From assembly GCF_901687125.1 (NCBI RefSeq), contig NZ_CABFJY010000022.1:1-64000 (forward strand): a DNA stretch of 64,000 nt, read 5' to 3'. The position numbers and the translations under genes are program-made. The DNA is from Actinobacillus vicugnae (GTDB lineage: Bacteria; Pseudomonadota; Gammaproteobacteria; Enterobacterales; Pasteurellaceae). The notes below the pieces were generated by a model. That model worked only from the letters and a program-made list of their open reading frames with translations. It did no database searches and had not been told where the DNA came from. Shown in pieces: positions 1 to 10,586 of this stretch (its first letter is position 1; every line of letters begins with the position of its first letter).

Positions 1-99
1 ACCCTTCACGAGTACATGTATTACTATAACCACGAGCGTATTCAAGTGAAACTAAAAGGACTAAGCCCTGTTGAATACAGAACCCAGTCCTTGAATTAA
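1..99 (+). CDS. IS3-family transposase, C-terminal end (partial)
   Basis: Only the last 32 codons are in the window. They read [19 protein letters not shown] and a short tail, which is the conserved end of the DDE integrase core of IS3/IS150 OrfB transposases (family knowledge). The 5' part is cut by the window edge. The stop codon TAA at 97-99 is followed directly by the terminal repeat of the element, as expected for OrfB. Confidence 0.8.
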   Translation, partial: TLHEYMYYYNHERIQVKLKGLSPVEYRTQSLN

Positions 100-127
100 A
101 TGTGTCTAACTTTTTGGGGTCAGATCA
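1..127 (+). mobile_element. Right end of an IS3-family (IS150-like) insertion sequence
   Basis: The window opens inside a transposase reading frame and is followed at 103-127 by a terminal inverted repeat. Read on the minus strand, that repeat contains CTGACCCCAAAAAGTTAGACA-like sequence typical of the IS150 group of IS3 elements. The left end lies outside the window, so whether the element is intact cannot be told. It sits about 125 bp downstream of the lolE stop codon and does not interrupt a recognisable gene. Confidence 0.8.
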
Positions 128-201
128 GAAAGGATTGAGGTTTTTTATCGTACTAGCGGTTGAATTTTACTGAAGTTTTGCAAATTAAGCCGAATAAAAA
201 A

Positions 202-235
202 TACCAATATGCGAAAAACATATTGGCATTTTATT
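202..235 (-). terminator. Rho-independent terminator of lolCDE
   Basis: CCAATATG at 204-211 pairs with CATATTGG at 219-226. On the minus strand the hairpin is followed by a T-rich run, 25 bases past the lolE stop codon. This suits the end of the lolCDE transcript. Confidence 0.65.
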
Positions 236-251
236 TGCAATAAATTGAGGA

Positions 252-1502
252 TTAGTGGCCGCTTAATACTTTTGCAGGCTCTAATTTTACTGCACGGCTA
301 GCAGGATAGAGGCTGGCAAATAAGCTTAAAATAATGGTCGCAGTTAATACGTAGACAACATCTTGCCAATGCAATTCGCTGGGTAAGAAATCTACAAAAT
401 AAACCCCGTCGGAAAGTAGCTTAATGTTAAAAAATCCTTCAATTGCTTGAATAATAGCGGTTAAATTAAGTGATAGTAGTACACCAAGTACAATACCGAC
501 TAATGCACCTTTCATACCAGAAAGCAAACCATACCAAAGGAAAATACGTTTGATAAAACTGTTATTCGCGCCAAGTGTACGCATAATCGCAATATCGCCC
601 TGCTTATCTTTTACCGCCATAATTAGCGTAGAAATAATATTAAAGCACGCTACGCCAATTACTAATACCATCGCAATATACATCACTGTGCGTACTAGCT
701 GAATGTCGTTATACATATAGCCAAATTTCTCAATCCAAGTATTTAGATAAAGTGGTTGATTAAAGTTAGCGAGTTCAGGCATTCGTAGCTGTTGCACATC
801 GAATGGCGATTTTAACGATAATTCAATCCCCGAATATTCATTTGGTTGATATTCTAATAACTCTTGTGCTTTTTCAATCGGCAGTAACGCATAGCTATGG
901 TCAAGCTGTCCTTCTAGTTTTAGTACGCCCGTTACAGGCAAGCTGAAACGTAGAGGCTGCGCTAATTTGCCGTCATCAGTGGGTTGCGGTAACAATAAAG
1001 TAACTTCATCGCCAGCGGTAACTTCTAGCGCTTTAGCAATTCCAGCACCAAGAATCAAACCTCCTTGTTGATGAAAGGCTTGCCATTGTTCGCTTGGAAT
1101 ATAATGACTAAGTGAGCTAACGCGATCTTGCTTAGCAGGATCAACCCCTCGCACCTGTGCAATTTTTAATTGCGTGCCATTTTCAATCAAACCTGTAAAA
1201 CTCACAAAAGGCGAAGAAGCGCTCACATTTGGGTTACTATTTGCAAGTTCTTCCAGTTTTTTACCCGCTTGTATTGGTATATTTTCATTACCGTTATATG
1301 AATAGAGTTCGGCGTGCGGCACAACAGAAAGTACGCGCTGATTTAGCTCTCGCTCAAAACCGTTCATCGCACTTAAGCCGATAATTAATACTGCCACGCC
1401 AAGTGCAATCCCGATACTGGAAAACAGTGAAATCAGCGAAACCAACCGATTTTTCTGTTTGCCTCGCTGATAGCGCCAACTAATAAAAAAAGGAGTACTC
1501 AT
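252..1502 (-). CDS. lolE: LolE, permease subunit of the LolCDE lipoprotein-releasing ABC transporter
   Basis: LolE acts in the inner membrane with LolC and the ATPase LolD to extract outer-membrane lipoproteins and pass them to LolA. The 416-residue protein has the family layout: one N-terminal membrane helix (about 22-45), a large periplasmic domain, and three C-terminal helices. Motifs SIGIALGVAVLI, NGFEREL and the ending PASRAVKLEPAKVLSGH match LolE rather than LolC. It is the last gene of lolC-lolD-lolE. Its ATG overlaps the end of lolD by one base, which points to translational coupling. Identification rests on motif recall and operon order; no anomaly seen. Confidence 0.95.
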   Translation of the reverse strand: MSTPFFISWRYQRGKQKNRLVSLISLFSSIGIALGVAVLIIGLSAMNGFERELNQRVLSVVPHAELYSYNGNENIPIQAGKKLEELANSNPNVSASSPFVSFTGLIENGTQLKIAQVRGVDPAKQDRVSSLSHYIPSEQWQAFHQQGGLILGAGIAKALEVTAGDEVTLLLPQPTDDGKLAQPLRFSLPVTGVLKLEGQLDHSYALLPIEKAQELLEYQPNEYSGIELSLKSPFDVQQLRMPELANFNQPLYLNTWIEKFGYMYNDIQLVRTVMYIAMVLVIGVACFNIISTLIMAVKDKQGDIAIMRTLGANNSFIKRIFLWYGLLSGMKGALVGIVLGVLLSLNLTAIIQAIEGFFNIKLLSDGVYFVDFLPSELHWQDVVYVLTATIILSLFASLYPASRAVKLEPAKVLSGH

Positions 1503-2182
1503 TAGCCTGCCTCGCTTAACACACCATCACGCATTACAAAACGACGAGATAATTTATTTGCCAAATTTAAATCGTGGGTTACTAATAAAAACGCAATATT
1601 TTGTTCAGCGTTTAATTGTTTGATCAGATCAAAAATGCTCTCGGTAGTTTTTTGATCTAGATTGCCCGTTGGTTCATCGGCAAGTACAAGCGCAGGGTTA
1701 TTAACCAACGCACGCGCAATAGCAACACGTTGGCGCTCTCCCCCTGAAAGGGCTGACGGGCGATGAGTCATTCGATGTGATAATCCGACCGCTTGTAGCA
1801 TTTTTTCGGCGCGATCTTTCGCTTCATTTTTGTTTTGATTGCCGATTAACATTGGCATCATCACATTTTCAAGCGCAGTAAAATCTGCCATTAAGTGGTG
1901 GAATTGGTAAACAAAACCGAGATTTCGATTACGCAATTGCGCTAATTTATTCGCACTTAATTTTTGTAGTGATTGTTGTTTGATCCAAACCTCGCCCGAA
2001 CTTGGCTGATCTAAACCACCGAGCGTGTGTAATAAGGTACTTTTACCTGAACCAGAACTCCCAACAATAGCGACTAACTCGCCCGTATTCATTGAGAAGG
2101 AAACATCTTTGAGGACTTGTACTTTTTGGTTGCCCTCATCATAAAATTTGCTGATATTTTCACAGCGTAGTAATTCAGTCAT
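1502..2182 (-). CDS. lolD: LolD, ATPase of the lipoprotein-releasing ABC transporter
   Basis: This is a cytoplasmic ABC ATPase of 226 residues, close to the usual LolD length. Walker [10 protein letters not shown] is at 41-49, the signature LSGGERQRV at about 145-153 and Walker [13 protein letters not shown] at about 165-176. The last block is typical of the LolD/MacB group. It powers lipoprotein release by LolC and LolE, whose genes flank it. It starts 21 bp after lolC and overlaps lolE by one base, so the three genes form one operon. Confidence 0.96.
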   Translation of the reverse strand: MTELLRCENISKFYDEGNQKVQVLKDVSFSMNTGELVAIVGSSGSGKSTLLHTLGGLDQPSSGEVWIKQQSLQKLSANKLAQLRNRNLGFVYQFHHLMADFTALENVMMPMLIGNQNKNEAKDRAEKMLQAVGLSHRMTHRPSALSGGERQRVAIARALVNNPALVLADEPTGNLDQKTTESIFDLIKQLNAEQNIAFLLVTHDLNLANKLSRRFVMRDGVLSEAG

Positions 2183-2203
2183 ATTTTTGTCTTCAATTAA
2201 AAT

Positions 2204-3376
2204 TTATTCATAGCGTAACGCTTGTGCAGGCTCAATTTTTGCTGCTCGATATGCAGGATAAAGCGTACAAATAAGCGAAAGTACAATCGAGGTCGCAATA
2301 ATAATCAGTACTTGCGTGGCTGAAATCAGAGTTGGCAAGTGAATATTAGGGTTCAACAATGCCACAATTTCATCTAAATTGAGTGTGATAACAGTACCAA
2401 TTAGCCCACCTAAAATTGAGCCGATAACGCCAACAATTGCGCCTTGGAAAATAAAAATCTGTGTAACTTGTGGTTTGGTTAAGCCCTGTGTTTGTAGAAT
2501 GGCAATTTCGCCTTGTTTATCTACAACCATTAGGCTAAGTGAAGTCACGATATTGGAAATCGCAACAATAATAATCAAGCTAATTAATAAGCTCATCATA
2601 TTTTTTTCCATACGTACCGCTTGGAAAAATTCGCCTTTTTGCTCCCTCCAATCACTGATTTGGTAACGATCTGCATCGAAATACTGATTAAGTTCGGTAA
2701 CTTGGAATGGATCTTGCAGATATAAACGCACACCTTGTACTTGGTCTTCAGTGATACGTAATAAACGCCCAACGTCAGCAAGATTAGCAAATAACGTGTA
2801 TTCGCTTGCTTCATTATTCGCATGATAAACACCAACTACATTAAACAAACGTTGAACGGGTACTCGTCCCATTGGTGTGTACTGGCTATTTTCGGTGATC
2901 ATCAGGCGGATTTTTTCGCCTTCACCAATGTTTAATTTATCTGCAAGACGTGAGCCAATCAGCACATTAAATTCGCCTTTTGGTAGAAGCGCCTTCACAT
3001 CTTCGCCTGTCAGCATGGGATCATCGCTTTCATTTTCAACCCCGAGAAGTTGCCCAGCATTGATACCTTGTTGGCTTTGGATAATCACATTTGCTTTATT
3101 GATGGCAACGCTTTTGTTTACAAAATTTGGCAACTCAAGTGGCTGATTTTTTCCGAAATGCGCTGTTTGTGGCGCAATAATGGCGTGCGGAAGACTCGAA
3201 AGTAGATTGCGTTTTTGCATATTTTCCAAGCCATTCATCACCGATAGCACGATAACAAGCGCCATTACCCCAAGTACAATGCCAACGCTTGCTAAGTTGG
3301 TCACCAAACGTCCGAATCTGTCGGCACTTTTAGATCGCCAGTAGCGAAAAGCAATAAAAAGAGTGGTTAAATTCAT
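2204..3376 (-). CDS. lolC: LolC, permease subunit of the LolCDE lipoprotein-releasing ABC transporter
   Basis: First gene of the lolCDE operon, 390 residues. It has the same four-helix and periplasmic-domain layout as LolE but carries LolC-type blocks: SADRFGR near residue 16, LGVMALVIVLSVMNGLE, YTPMGRVPVQRLFNVVG (LolA-binding periplasmic region in LolC, from family knowledge), RMEKNMM and the ending PAQALRYE. Two related permeases plus LolD make the canonical heterodimeric transporter. The upstream 3377-3491 region contains an inverted uptake-signal pair and must hold the promoter. Confidence 0.95.
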   Translation of the reverse strand: MNLTTLFIAFRYWRSKSADRFGRLVTNLASVGIVLGVMALVIVLSVMNGLENMQKRNLLSSLPHAIIAPQTAHFGKNQPLELPNFVNKSVAINKANVIIQSQQGINAGQLLGVENESDDPMLTGEDVKALLPKGEFNVLIGSRLADKLNIGEGEKIRLMITENSQYTPMGRVPVQRLFNVVGVYHANNEASEYTLFANLADVGRLLRITEDQVQGVRLYLQDPFQVTELNQYFDADRYQISDWREQKGEFFQAVRMEKNMMSLLISLIIIVAISNIVTSLSLMVVDKQGEIAILQTQGLTKPQVTQIFIFQGAIVGVIGSILGGLIGTVITLNLDEIVALLNPNIHLPTLISATQVLIIIATSIVLSLICTLYPAYRAAKIEPAQALRYE

Positions 3377-3410
3377 ATTTGTGTGTTATTTGAATCATAC
3401 AGACGTAAAA

Positions 3411-3470
3411 AACAAGCGGTCAAATTTGCATAACATTTTGCAACTTTTCACTGATTTTTAACCGCTTGTT
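3411..3470. terminator. Inverted DNA-uptake-signal pair, probable terminator
   Basis: AACAAGCGGTCAAATTTGC begins at 3411 and an opposing ACCGCTTGTT lies at 3461-3470. The two uptake signals can form a hairpin between the promoter side of lolC and the 3' end of the hydroxyacid dehydrogenase gene. On the minus strand it would end transcription from neither gene cleanly upstream of lolC, so its terminator role is inferred from similar pairs elsewhere in the window. Confidence 0.55.
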
Positions 3471-3491
3471 TTGTTTATATTTTATGGAAAC

Positions 3492-4442
3492 TTATTGGCC
3501 AGTGCGGACAAATTCTTCCATATTTTGCGTAACTTTATTCACTAATGTGGTTACCGCAGAATCACTTGCCCATGCCACATGTGGCGTGATCAATAAATTC
3601 GGTAAACGTTTTGCCGCTTGCATTAATGGGTTATCTTTTTCAGGTGGTTCTTTTACCAACACATCTAATGCTGCTCCTGCGATTTTGCCATTTTCTAGCG
3701 CATTTAATAATGCGACTTCATCAACCAATGGACCTCGTCCTGTATTGATTAGATAAGCTGTCGGCTTCATTAGCGCTAAGGTTTCTGCGTTAATCAAATT
3801 TTGGGTTGATTCAGTTAATGGGCAATGAAGCGAAATAATATCCGCTTGTTTGAAGGCGTCTTCAAAAGCAGTATAGCCAGCACGGATTTCCGTTGCACCT
3901 TGATGCTCTGCAAAAATAACATTCATTCCAACCGCTTGTGCTAGGCGAGCCACTTCTGAACCTGTGTTACCTTTACCAAATACGGCTAACGTTGAGCCTC
4001 GAATATCGGTAACGGGATAATCGACATAACAAAATTGCCCACAAGTTGCCCAGCGATCAGAGGTGATTTGATCACGGTGATAACCAATCAAGCTGTGTTT
4101 AAGGGCAAAGATCATTGCCAACACGTGTTCAGGTACAGTGGTGGTGGAATAACCCGTTACATTTTTTACCGTAATGCCAAATTCTTTCGCAGCTACTAAA
4201 TCAACGTTATTTGTACCTGTGGCAGTAATAGCAATTAATTTTAGTTTTGGTAGCTGGCTGAGTAATTCTCTGGTAAGCAGTACTTTGCTGGTGATAATAA
4301 TATCCGCATCTTTAACACGTTCGAAGGTTTGTGAAGCATCGGTGCTGTCGTATTCAGTCCAAGTGTGTGCAAAAGAAGGGCGAGGGATTTCGTGGGTAGG
4401 CACACCAGTTTTATCTAAAAAAACGATATTCAGTGTAGTCAT
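3492..4442 (-). CDS. D-isomer-specific 2-hydroxyacid dehydrogenase
   Basis: A 316-residue NAD-dependent dehydrogenase that should interconvert a 2-oxoacid and a D-2-hydroxyacid, with glycerate/hydroxypyruvate or glyoxylate as likely substrates. The nucleotide-binding motif is GKGNTGSEVA (about 160). The catalytic arginine is in NTGRGPLVDE, the acid in ALDVLVKEPP and the histidine in TPHVAWAS, in the order of the family. ATG at 4442 has AAGGAG seven bases upstream. It is separated from kdsA by a 13-bp perfect stem-loop at 4461-4489. The exact substrate cannot be read from the sequence. Confidence 0.85.
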   Translation of the reverse strand: MTTLNIVFLDKTGVPTHEIPRPSFAHTWTEYDSTDASQTFERVKDADIIITSKVLLTRELLSQLPKLKLIAITATGTNNVDLVAAKEFGITVKNVTGYSTTTVPEHVLAMIFALKHSLIGYHRDQITSDRWATCGQFCYVDYPVTDIRGSTLAVFGKGNTGSEVARLAQAVGMNVIFAEHQGATEIRAGYTAFEDAFKQADIISLHCPLTESTQNLINAETLALMKPTAYLINTGRGPLVDEVALLNALENGKIAGAALDVLVKEPPEKDNPLMQAAKRLPNLLITPHVAWASDSAVTTLVNKVTQNMEEFVRTGQ

Positions 4443-4460
4443 AGCAGGCTCCTTAAAGTT

Positions 4461-4489
4461 TTACCACAGAGAAGAGTTCTCTGTGGTAA
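4461..4489. other. Perfect 13-bp stem-loop downstream of kdsA
   Basis: TTACCACAGAGAA and its exact complement flank a 3-base loop. There is no U-run after it on either strand, so it is not a textbook intrinsic terminator. It lies between the kdsA stop codon and the ribosome binding site of the dehydrogenase, and could act as an mRNA-stabilising or attenuating structure. Confidence 0.6.
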
Positions 4490-4498
4490 TTGAAGGGA

Positions 4499-5362
<864 letters not shown>

Positions 5363-5391
5363 TCATTCAATGGAATTTTATAGGGTGAAAA

Positions 5392-6258
5392 TTAATGGAT
5401 TCTATTCTCTTTACTTTTTTTCTCTAAGCTTTGCATTTCAAGCTTTAGCATTACTGCAGAAGGATCTTCTGGACATTGGTCGATAAAGTAGCTTAAGTCA
5501 TCATAGGCTGCTTGGTAGCAATCCATACTTGCCAGAACCATACCTCGATCTCGAATTTCGTATGGATCTTCTGGGCTAAAGATTAAGCGGTATTCAATTA
5601 AACGTAGCGTTTCTTCATATTTTCTTTCACGTGTGAGTGCCATTTTAAATACGGTTTCTACTCGTTCAAGTAATTCATTTGGCTGTGCTTTACGCAGTAA
5701 ATCGGGCGACAATTCTACACCATAGCCAACTTCGCCTTCGAGCCATTTTATCAATAGTTCCATTGAGAGAAAGCTACCATCCCACGGATTGATAAAACGC
5801 ACGCTGGTTTTGCCTTTTTCATCTTTTATTTCCGCACGCAAAATTAATTGGGTTGGGAAATTCACAGGGTAGAGTGGTAAATCAAGCGTTGCAGCTAAAT
5901 ACAACACAATCGCCCCTACTGAAACAGGCATACCTTGGCGACGGCGAATAACTCGGTTGAGTAATAAATTATCCGTATGGAAATAGCCTTCGTAATCGCA
6001 GTTAAAGCCCCATTCTTGGTAAACTAAATCCAGTAATTGCTGAACGCGTTCGGCATCCGAAGAAGCATTAACCTGATAACGTGCTTTTTTTACTAATGCC
6101 GACATTAAGCCAAATACTTGTGGTTCACTCAAATTCTCGTCCACCAATAGGGTGAGGCGAACCATTTCTCGGTATAAGAATTTTTGCAGCTCGCTACGGC
6201 TAATCGTAATTTTCGGATCTTCGAGTTCGTTGAGTAATTGTTGAATAATATCGTCCAT
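5392..6258 (-). CDS. sirB1: SirB1-family protein (transglutaminase-like plus TPR)
   Basis: 288 residues with a transglutaminase-like N-terminal region (CDYEGYFHTDNLLLNRVIRRRQGMPVSVGAIVLYLA), the SirB1/DUF1338-type core, and a C-terminal helical region that resembles tetratricopeptide repeats (EDPYEIRDRGMVLASMDCYQAAYDDL). The biochemical role of the family is not established. It lies between prmC and kdsA, exactly as in many Gammaproteobacteria, 13 bp from prmC and 41 bp before kdsA, so it is co-transcribed with them. Confidence 0.85.
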   Translation of the reverse strand: MDDIIQQLLNELEDPKITISRSELQKFLYREMVRLTLLVDENLSEPQVFGLMSALVKKARYQVNASSDAERVQQLLDLVYQEWGFNCDYEGYFHTDNLLLNRVIRRRQGMPVSVGAIVLYLAATLDLPLYPVNFPTQLILRAEIKDEKGKTSVRFINPWDGSFLSMELLIKWLEGEVGYGVELSPDLLRKAQPNELLERVETVFKMALTRERKYEETLRLIEYRLIFSPEDPYEIRDRGMVLASMDCYQAAYDDLSYFIDQCPEDPSAVMLKLEMQSLEKKSKENRIH

Positions 6259-6271
6259 TCTTTTGCCTTGT

Positions 6272-7144
6272 TTATTTTGACTTTTTTACTGCTTGGGTCA
6301 AACGGTCATTACCGCCGTAGTCTTGGAATGAGGCGATTTCATCCCATTGATTCTGTTGAAAAATTTTCTGAACGGCCTGTGCTTGTTGCCAGCCGTGTTC
6401 CACAATTAACGCACCATTTGGCCGTAAGTAAAGCGGTGCGTTTTCAATAATTTTTTGCAAATCGCTTAAACCGTCTTGTTCGGCAACAAGTGCAGAGAGA
6501 GGTTCAAACCTTACATCGCCATACTTGAGATTTTCATCAGCCTTATCAATATAGGGCGGATTACTTACGATAAGATCAAATTGGCGATTTTCAAGTGCAG
6601 AATACCAATCGCTTTGCAAAAAGCTCACGTTGCTAAAAGCTAAATGTTGGCGGTTGCTTTCGGCAAGCGCTACCGCTTCCTCTTTGAAATCGACTCCAAT
6701 AATTTGTGCTTTATCCGCTAGCTCTGAAGCCAGTGCTAACGCAATAGCGCCCGTGCCAGTGCCTAAATCTAAAATTTGCAAATTAGGTTGGTTTTTTAAC
6801 CGCTTGTAAGCACATTCTAGCGCAACTTCTACCAAACGTTCCGTATCTGGACGAGGAATTAACGTATGCGGAGAAACTTTTAATGGCAGCGACCAAAACT
6901 CTTTTTCACCTAAAATATACGCCATGGGTTCGCCTTGTAAACGACGGTTAAGTAGCGTTTCCAATGCTGAAATTTCGGTCTGATTTAGCTCAGTTTCGGC
7001 AAAGGCAAAAATTGCAGATTTTGAGCGTTTTACGACCGCTTGTAGCAGGATATTGGCATCTGTTTTAGGATGAAGATAGGGATCTTGAGCGAGATTCGCT
7101 TGCAATGCAGTTACTGCATAAGTGAGCCATTCGGTATAAGTCAT
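6272..7144 (-). CDS. prmC: PrmC, release-factor glutamine N5-methyltransferase
   Basis: Methylates the glutamine of the GGQ motif in release factors 1 and 2. The SAM-binding motif DLGTGTG is at 126-132 and the substrate-binding NPPY at 195-198; both are intact. An N-terminal helical domain with IPRPDTE at about 96-102 is also typical. Length 290 is close to the E. coli protein (277). Its substrate PrfA is encoded just upstream, separated by a small lipoprotein gene. Confidence 0.96.
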   Translation of the reverse strand: MTYTEWLTYAVTALQANLAQDPYLHPKTDANILLQAVVKRSKSAIFAFAETELNQTEISALETLLNRRLQGEPMAYILGEKEFWSLPLKVSPHTLIPRPDTERLVEVALECAYKRLKNQPNLQILDLGTGTGAIALALASELADKAQIIGVDFKEEAVALAESNRQHLAFSNVSFLQSDWYSALENRQFDLIVSNPPYIDKADENLKYGDVRFEPLSALVAEQDGLSDLQKIIENAPLYLRPNGALIVEHGWQQAQAVQKIFQQNQWDEIASFQDYGGNDRLTQAVKKSK

Positions 7145-7199
7145 TAGAACCTTTTATTGAATTATCATAGGGCAGATAGGCTCTGCCCCGTTGATGAAT

Positions 7200-7730
7200 T
7201 TAGTTTACAGGGCGTACGCAGTGACCTGTGCGTGCGGTATTTCCCACTTTTTGCTGAATCGTAAACGCATTTTGTGCGAAATTACTTACCGCTAAATTAA
7301 TAGGATTGCTAGCTTTGGTCATTTGCTTGTTTAATGCGCTGTAATACTGTTTTTCAGAACTATTTAATGCGTTGTCCACTTTTAGTGATTGTTGAATTTC
7401 ATCTGTATGCGCACGCATTACACTACCTTGAGTAAATTTGTAGGTAAGTGTGTGGTTTGCGTAGCTCCAAGTACCTGTACGATTAATGTCGTAGCCAAAA
7501 ATTGGGTTATCGTTTGGTAACACCATTTTGCCGAAATAAGTTGCTTGGCCGTCTGCAGTGAGTTGAACTCGGTTGCTGGTCGCAATACTACCACCGTCCA
7601 TACGACATTCCCATTCGCCAATAAAGCTTTCTGAGGTTGCTTCACGGCTAGCGGCTGGTGCTGTGCTGGTAGTGTAAGTGGTACAAGCGCTTAATAGCGC
7701 AACCGTTGTGGCTAACACGATTTTTTTCAT
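7200..7730 (-). CDS. Hypothetical lipoprotein between prfA and prmC
   Basis: The start is set at ATG 7730 because the product then begins MKKIVLATTVALLSAC, a clean lipoprotein signal with lipobox LSAC; the upstream extension to 7784 has no such sense. The mature 160-residue protein has a compact domain with ESFIGEWECRMDGG at its start and GHCVRPVN at its end, the two cysteines possibly bridging. I do not recognise a family. It interrupts the usual prfA-prmC pair and is followed by a small stem-loop at 7170-7188. Function unknown; probably anchored in the outer membrane. Confidence 0.75.
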   Translation of the reverse strand: MKKIVLATTVALLSACTTYTTSTAPAASREATSESFIGEWECRMDGGSIATSNRVQLTADGQATYFGKMVLPNDNPIFGYDINRTGTWSYANHTLTYKFTQGSVMRAHTDEIQQSLKVDNALNSSEKQYYSALNKQMTKASNPINLAVSNFAQNAFTIQQKVGNTARTGHCVRPVN

Positions 7731-7792
7731 ATTTGCTTTCCAAAGTAAGGGTAAAAGTGAAGGAGAACATTCTCCCTCAAACAATAAAATAA

Positions 7793-8875
7793 TTAAGCGT
7801 TATCAGAAAGTGCTGCTAACTGATCTGCTTGGTATTCAGTAATGATTGGTTGAATTAATTCATCAATTTTACCATTCATTACCTCATCTAAACGGTAAAC
7901 CGTTAGATTGATACGGTGATCCGTTACACGACCTTGCGGGTAGTTGTAAGTACGAATCTTATCTGAACGATCGCCTGAGCCAAGTAAGTTACGACGGGTA
8001 TCAGCTTGTTCTGCGGCTTGACGTTCTTGCTCAACTTGTACGATACGAGAAGCTAACACAGCAAGTGCTTTTGCTTTGTTTTTGTGTTGTGAACGCTCGT
8101 CTTGGCACTCAACCACAATCCCTGTCGGAAGGTGAGTAATACGTACTGCAGAGTCGGTGGTATTAACGTGCTGACCACCCGCGCCCGATGAGCGGTAAGT
8201 ATCAATACGTAAATCCGCAGGATTGATTTCTGGCATTTCAGATTCTGGTAATTCAGGCATTACCGCAACGGTACAAGCAGATGTATGGATACGGCCTTGC
8301 GATTCTGTTTTTGGTACACGTTGCACACGGTGACCACCCGATTCAAATTTCAGCTGACCATATACGCCTTCACCGCTGATTTTCACAATAATCTCTTTAT
8401 ATCCGCCTTGTTCGCTTTCGTTAGCAGACATTTCTTCAATTCTCCAGCGCTTGCTTTCGCAGTAACGGCTGTACATACGGTATAAATCTCCCGCAAAAAT
8501 ACCCGCTTCATCACCGCCTGTTCCTGCGCGGATCTCTAAGAATGCGTTGTATTCATCATTTGGATCTTTTGGCAGTAATAAGATTTGTAAGTGCTGTTCA
8601 AGGTTTTCGATTTCAGCTTTGTTTTCAGCAATTTCTTCGGCTGCCATATCTTTCATATCAGGATCGTCAAGCAACAGCTGTGCTTCTTCAATATCGTGGT
8701 TTAATTTTTTCCAACGATTAAACGTCGCAACCACTTCTTCAAGTTGCGAATACTCTTTTGAATAAGCTCGGAATTTATCCTGATCGTTAATCACGGAAGG
8801 GTCGCCTAATAAGGCTTGCAGTTCCTCATGACGTTCGCTGAGGCTTTCTAATTTGTTGATAATAGAGTCTTTCAT
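7793..8875 (-). CDS. prfA: PrfA, peptide chain release factor 1
   Basis: Recognises UAA and UAG stop codons and triggers peptide release. The GGQ motif is at 233-235 within [10 protein letters not shown], and the codon-recognition tripeptide P-K-T is at 188-190, fitting the PxT pattern of RF1 (E. coli has PAT). Length 360 equals the family norm. The ATG at 8875 is divergent from dnaA. First gene of the prfA-lipoprotein-prmC-sirB1-kdsA run. Confidence 0.97.
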   Translation of the reverse strand: MKDSIINKLESLSERHEELQALLGDPSVINDQDKFRAYSKEYSQLEEVVATFNRWKKLNHDIEEAQLLLDDPDMKDMAAEEIAENKAEIENLEQHLQILLLPKDPNDEYNAFLEIRAGTGGDEAGIFAGDLYRMYSRYCESKRWRIEEMSANESEQGGYKEIIVKISGEGVYGQLKFESGGHRVQRVPKTESQGRIHTSACTVAVMPELPESEMPEINPADLRIDTYRSSGAGGQHVNTTDSAVRITHLPTGIVVECQDERSQHKNKAKALAVLASRIVQVEQERQAAEQADTRRNLLGSGDRSDKIRTYNYPQGRVTDHRINLTVYRLDEVMNGKIDELIQPIITEYQADQLAALSDNA

Positions 8876-9232
8876 TGTTCGATTTATATTGAGTGAAAAA
8901 TGATGGGATTATAGCGGAAAACGCAGAAAAATGCTCGTAGTAAAACGGGATAAGCGATCGAAATTTGCAATTTTTTTGCAATTTTCAACCGCTTGTATTT
9001 TGAGAGGTTTGCAGGGTAGCGCCTATAAGAACGCTTCGTTTGTGCAGGAGCGCCGAAATGGAAGAGATATTACTATTTCGCACTTACAGACGGGTTCTAT
9101 TTAGCTAAAATTTTAAAGGCTGTCAATGTTACAAGCGGTAAATTTTTCACAAAAATTTACAAGATTTCCACAGGATTTTCAGGTATTATAACCAATCTTT
9201 TTCACTCTTTTTTATATCCTTTGGAGCAAATC
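8876..9232. promoter_or_regulatory. Divergent prfA/dnaA promoter region, no gene seen
   Basis: 357 bases without a coding sequence. It contains uptake-signal cores at about 8990 (minus strand, ACCGCTTG) and 9131 (ACAAGCGGT). A TTTCCACA at 9165-9172 resembles one DnaA box with mismatches, which would fit dnaA autoregulation, but there is no cluster of boxes or AT-rich unwinding array, so I see no replication origin here. Promoters for both genes must lie here; none was clear enough to place. Confidence 0.5.
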
Positions 9233-10570
9233 GTGTCTTCCCTTTGGTCTGATTGTCTTAATCACTTACAAACGAAAGTATCGCCGACTGATTACAGCAC
9301 TTGGCTACGCCCTTTACAGGCAAGTTTTGCAAACGGGGAACTCACTCTGTATGCTCAAAATCAATTTGTTGAAAATTGGGTAAAAGATAAATTTTTGGCG
9401 GAGATCGTCGATCTTGCTCGCTTTTTGGCGAAAAATGATAACTTATCGGTTTCGATTAAAGTGGGGATCAAACCTGCCGAACATAAACCGAATTCTGCAA
9501 CCAGTGCACCTATTAAAGAAGAAACGCAAGAAACCAATAAAATTTTTAGAACAGGTTTAAATGAATTGCTGACGTTTGATAACTTTGTACAAGGTAAATC
9601 GAATCAACTGGCAAAAGCTGTGGCGCAACAGGTAGCGGATAACCCAGGTGAAAGCCATTGCAATCCGTTTTCACTTTATGGTGGCACTGGTTTGGGTAAA
9701 ACCCATTTATTGCACGCAGTGGGTAACGAAATTTTAAAGCGTAATCCGCAAGCAAGAGTGGTTTATATTCACTCAGAACGCTTTGTGCAAGATATGGTGA
9801 AAGCCTTAAAAGGCAATACGATTGAAAATTTTAAGAAATTTTATCGTTCGCTTGATGTGTTGATGATTGACGATATTCAATTTTTTGCCAATAAAGAAGC
9901 CTCGCAAGAAGAATTTTTCCACACATTCAATTCGTTATTTGAGCGTAATAAGCAAATTATTCTAGCTTCAGATAACTTCCCAAAAAATATTGAGAATATT
10001 GAAGAGCGGATTAAATCTCGCCTCAGTTGGGGGGTGAGTACAGCAATTGAACCACCTGAGTTAGAAACTCGAGTGGCAATTCTGATGAAAAAAGCAGAAG
10101 AACGTGGTGTGGAACTCCCTGAAGAAGTCGCGTTTTTTATAGGGCAAAAATTGCGGACTAATGTGCGTGAATTAGAAGGCGCATTAAACCGTGTAATTGC
10201 ATGGCGCAACTTCACTAAACGCCAAATTACCATTGATGCAGTGCGTGAAGCATTAAAAGACTTAATTGCTTCTTACGACCATTTAATCACGATTGAAAAT
10301 ATTCAGAAAACGATTGCCGAGTACTACAACATCAAAATGTCCGACTTAAAGTCTAAAAGTCGTACCCGTTCTGTAGCTCGTCCTCGCCAAATGGCGATGG
10401 CATTGGCAAAAGAATTAACTAACCACAGTTTGCCTGAAATTGGTCGAGAATTTGGTGGGCGAGATCACACCACAGTGATGCACGCTTGTAAAACGATTAA
10501 TGAATTACGCGATACCGATAGCGGTATTCAAGAAGATTATACTAATTTAACTAGAAAGTTATCGTCATAG
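9233..10570 (+). CDS. dnaA: DnaA, chromosomal replication initiator
   Basis: AAA+ ATPase that binds DnaA boxes and opens oriC. The start is placed at GTG 9233, preceded by GGAG at 9223-9226, so the protein begins [12 protein letters not shown] like other DnaA proteins; the TTG at 9221 overlaps the ribosome site. The 445 residues show domain I, a short linker (about 80-105), Walker [10 protein letters not shown] at 150-158, Walker [11 protein letters not shown], and domain IV with the DnaA signature [16 protein letters not shown] near the end. A six-G run lies inside the gene at about 10029. It is followed by dnaN after 16 bp. Confidence 0.96.
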   Translation: MSSLWSDCLNHLQTKVSPTDYSTWLRPLQASFANGELTLYAQNQFVENWVKDKFLAEIVDLARFLAKNDNLSVSIKVGIKPAEHKPNSATSAPIKEETQETNKIFRTGLNELLTFDNFVQGKSNQLAKAVAQQVADNPGESHCNPFSLYGGTGLGKTHLLHAVGNEILKRNPQARVVYIHSERFVQDMVKALKGNTIENFKKFYRSLDVLMIDDIQFFANKEASQEEFFHTFNSLFERNKQIILASDNFPKNIENIEERIKSRLSWGVSTAIEPPELETRVAILMKKAEERGVELPEEVAFFIGQKLRTNVRELEGALNRVIAWRNFTKRQITIDAVREALKDLIASYDHLITIENIQKTIAEYYNIKMSDLKSKSRTRSVARPRQMAMALAKELTNHSLPEIGREFGGRDHTTVMHACKTINELRDTDSGIQEDYTNLTRKLSS

Positions 10571-10586
10571 GCGATAAGGGATTTTT

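Noticed and set aside
8876-9232. Possible oriC next to dnaA
   Set aside because: Only one poor DnaA-box-like site (9165-9172) and no box cluster or AT-rich unwinding repeats are present; in this group the origin usually lies elsewhere.
9965-10060. Six-G run in dnaA (about 10029) as a contingency tract
   Set aside because: Six Gs are too few to slip often, and switching off an essential gene makes no sense.
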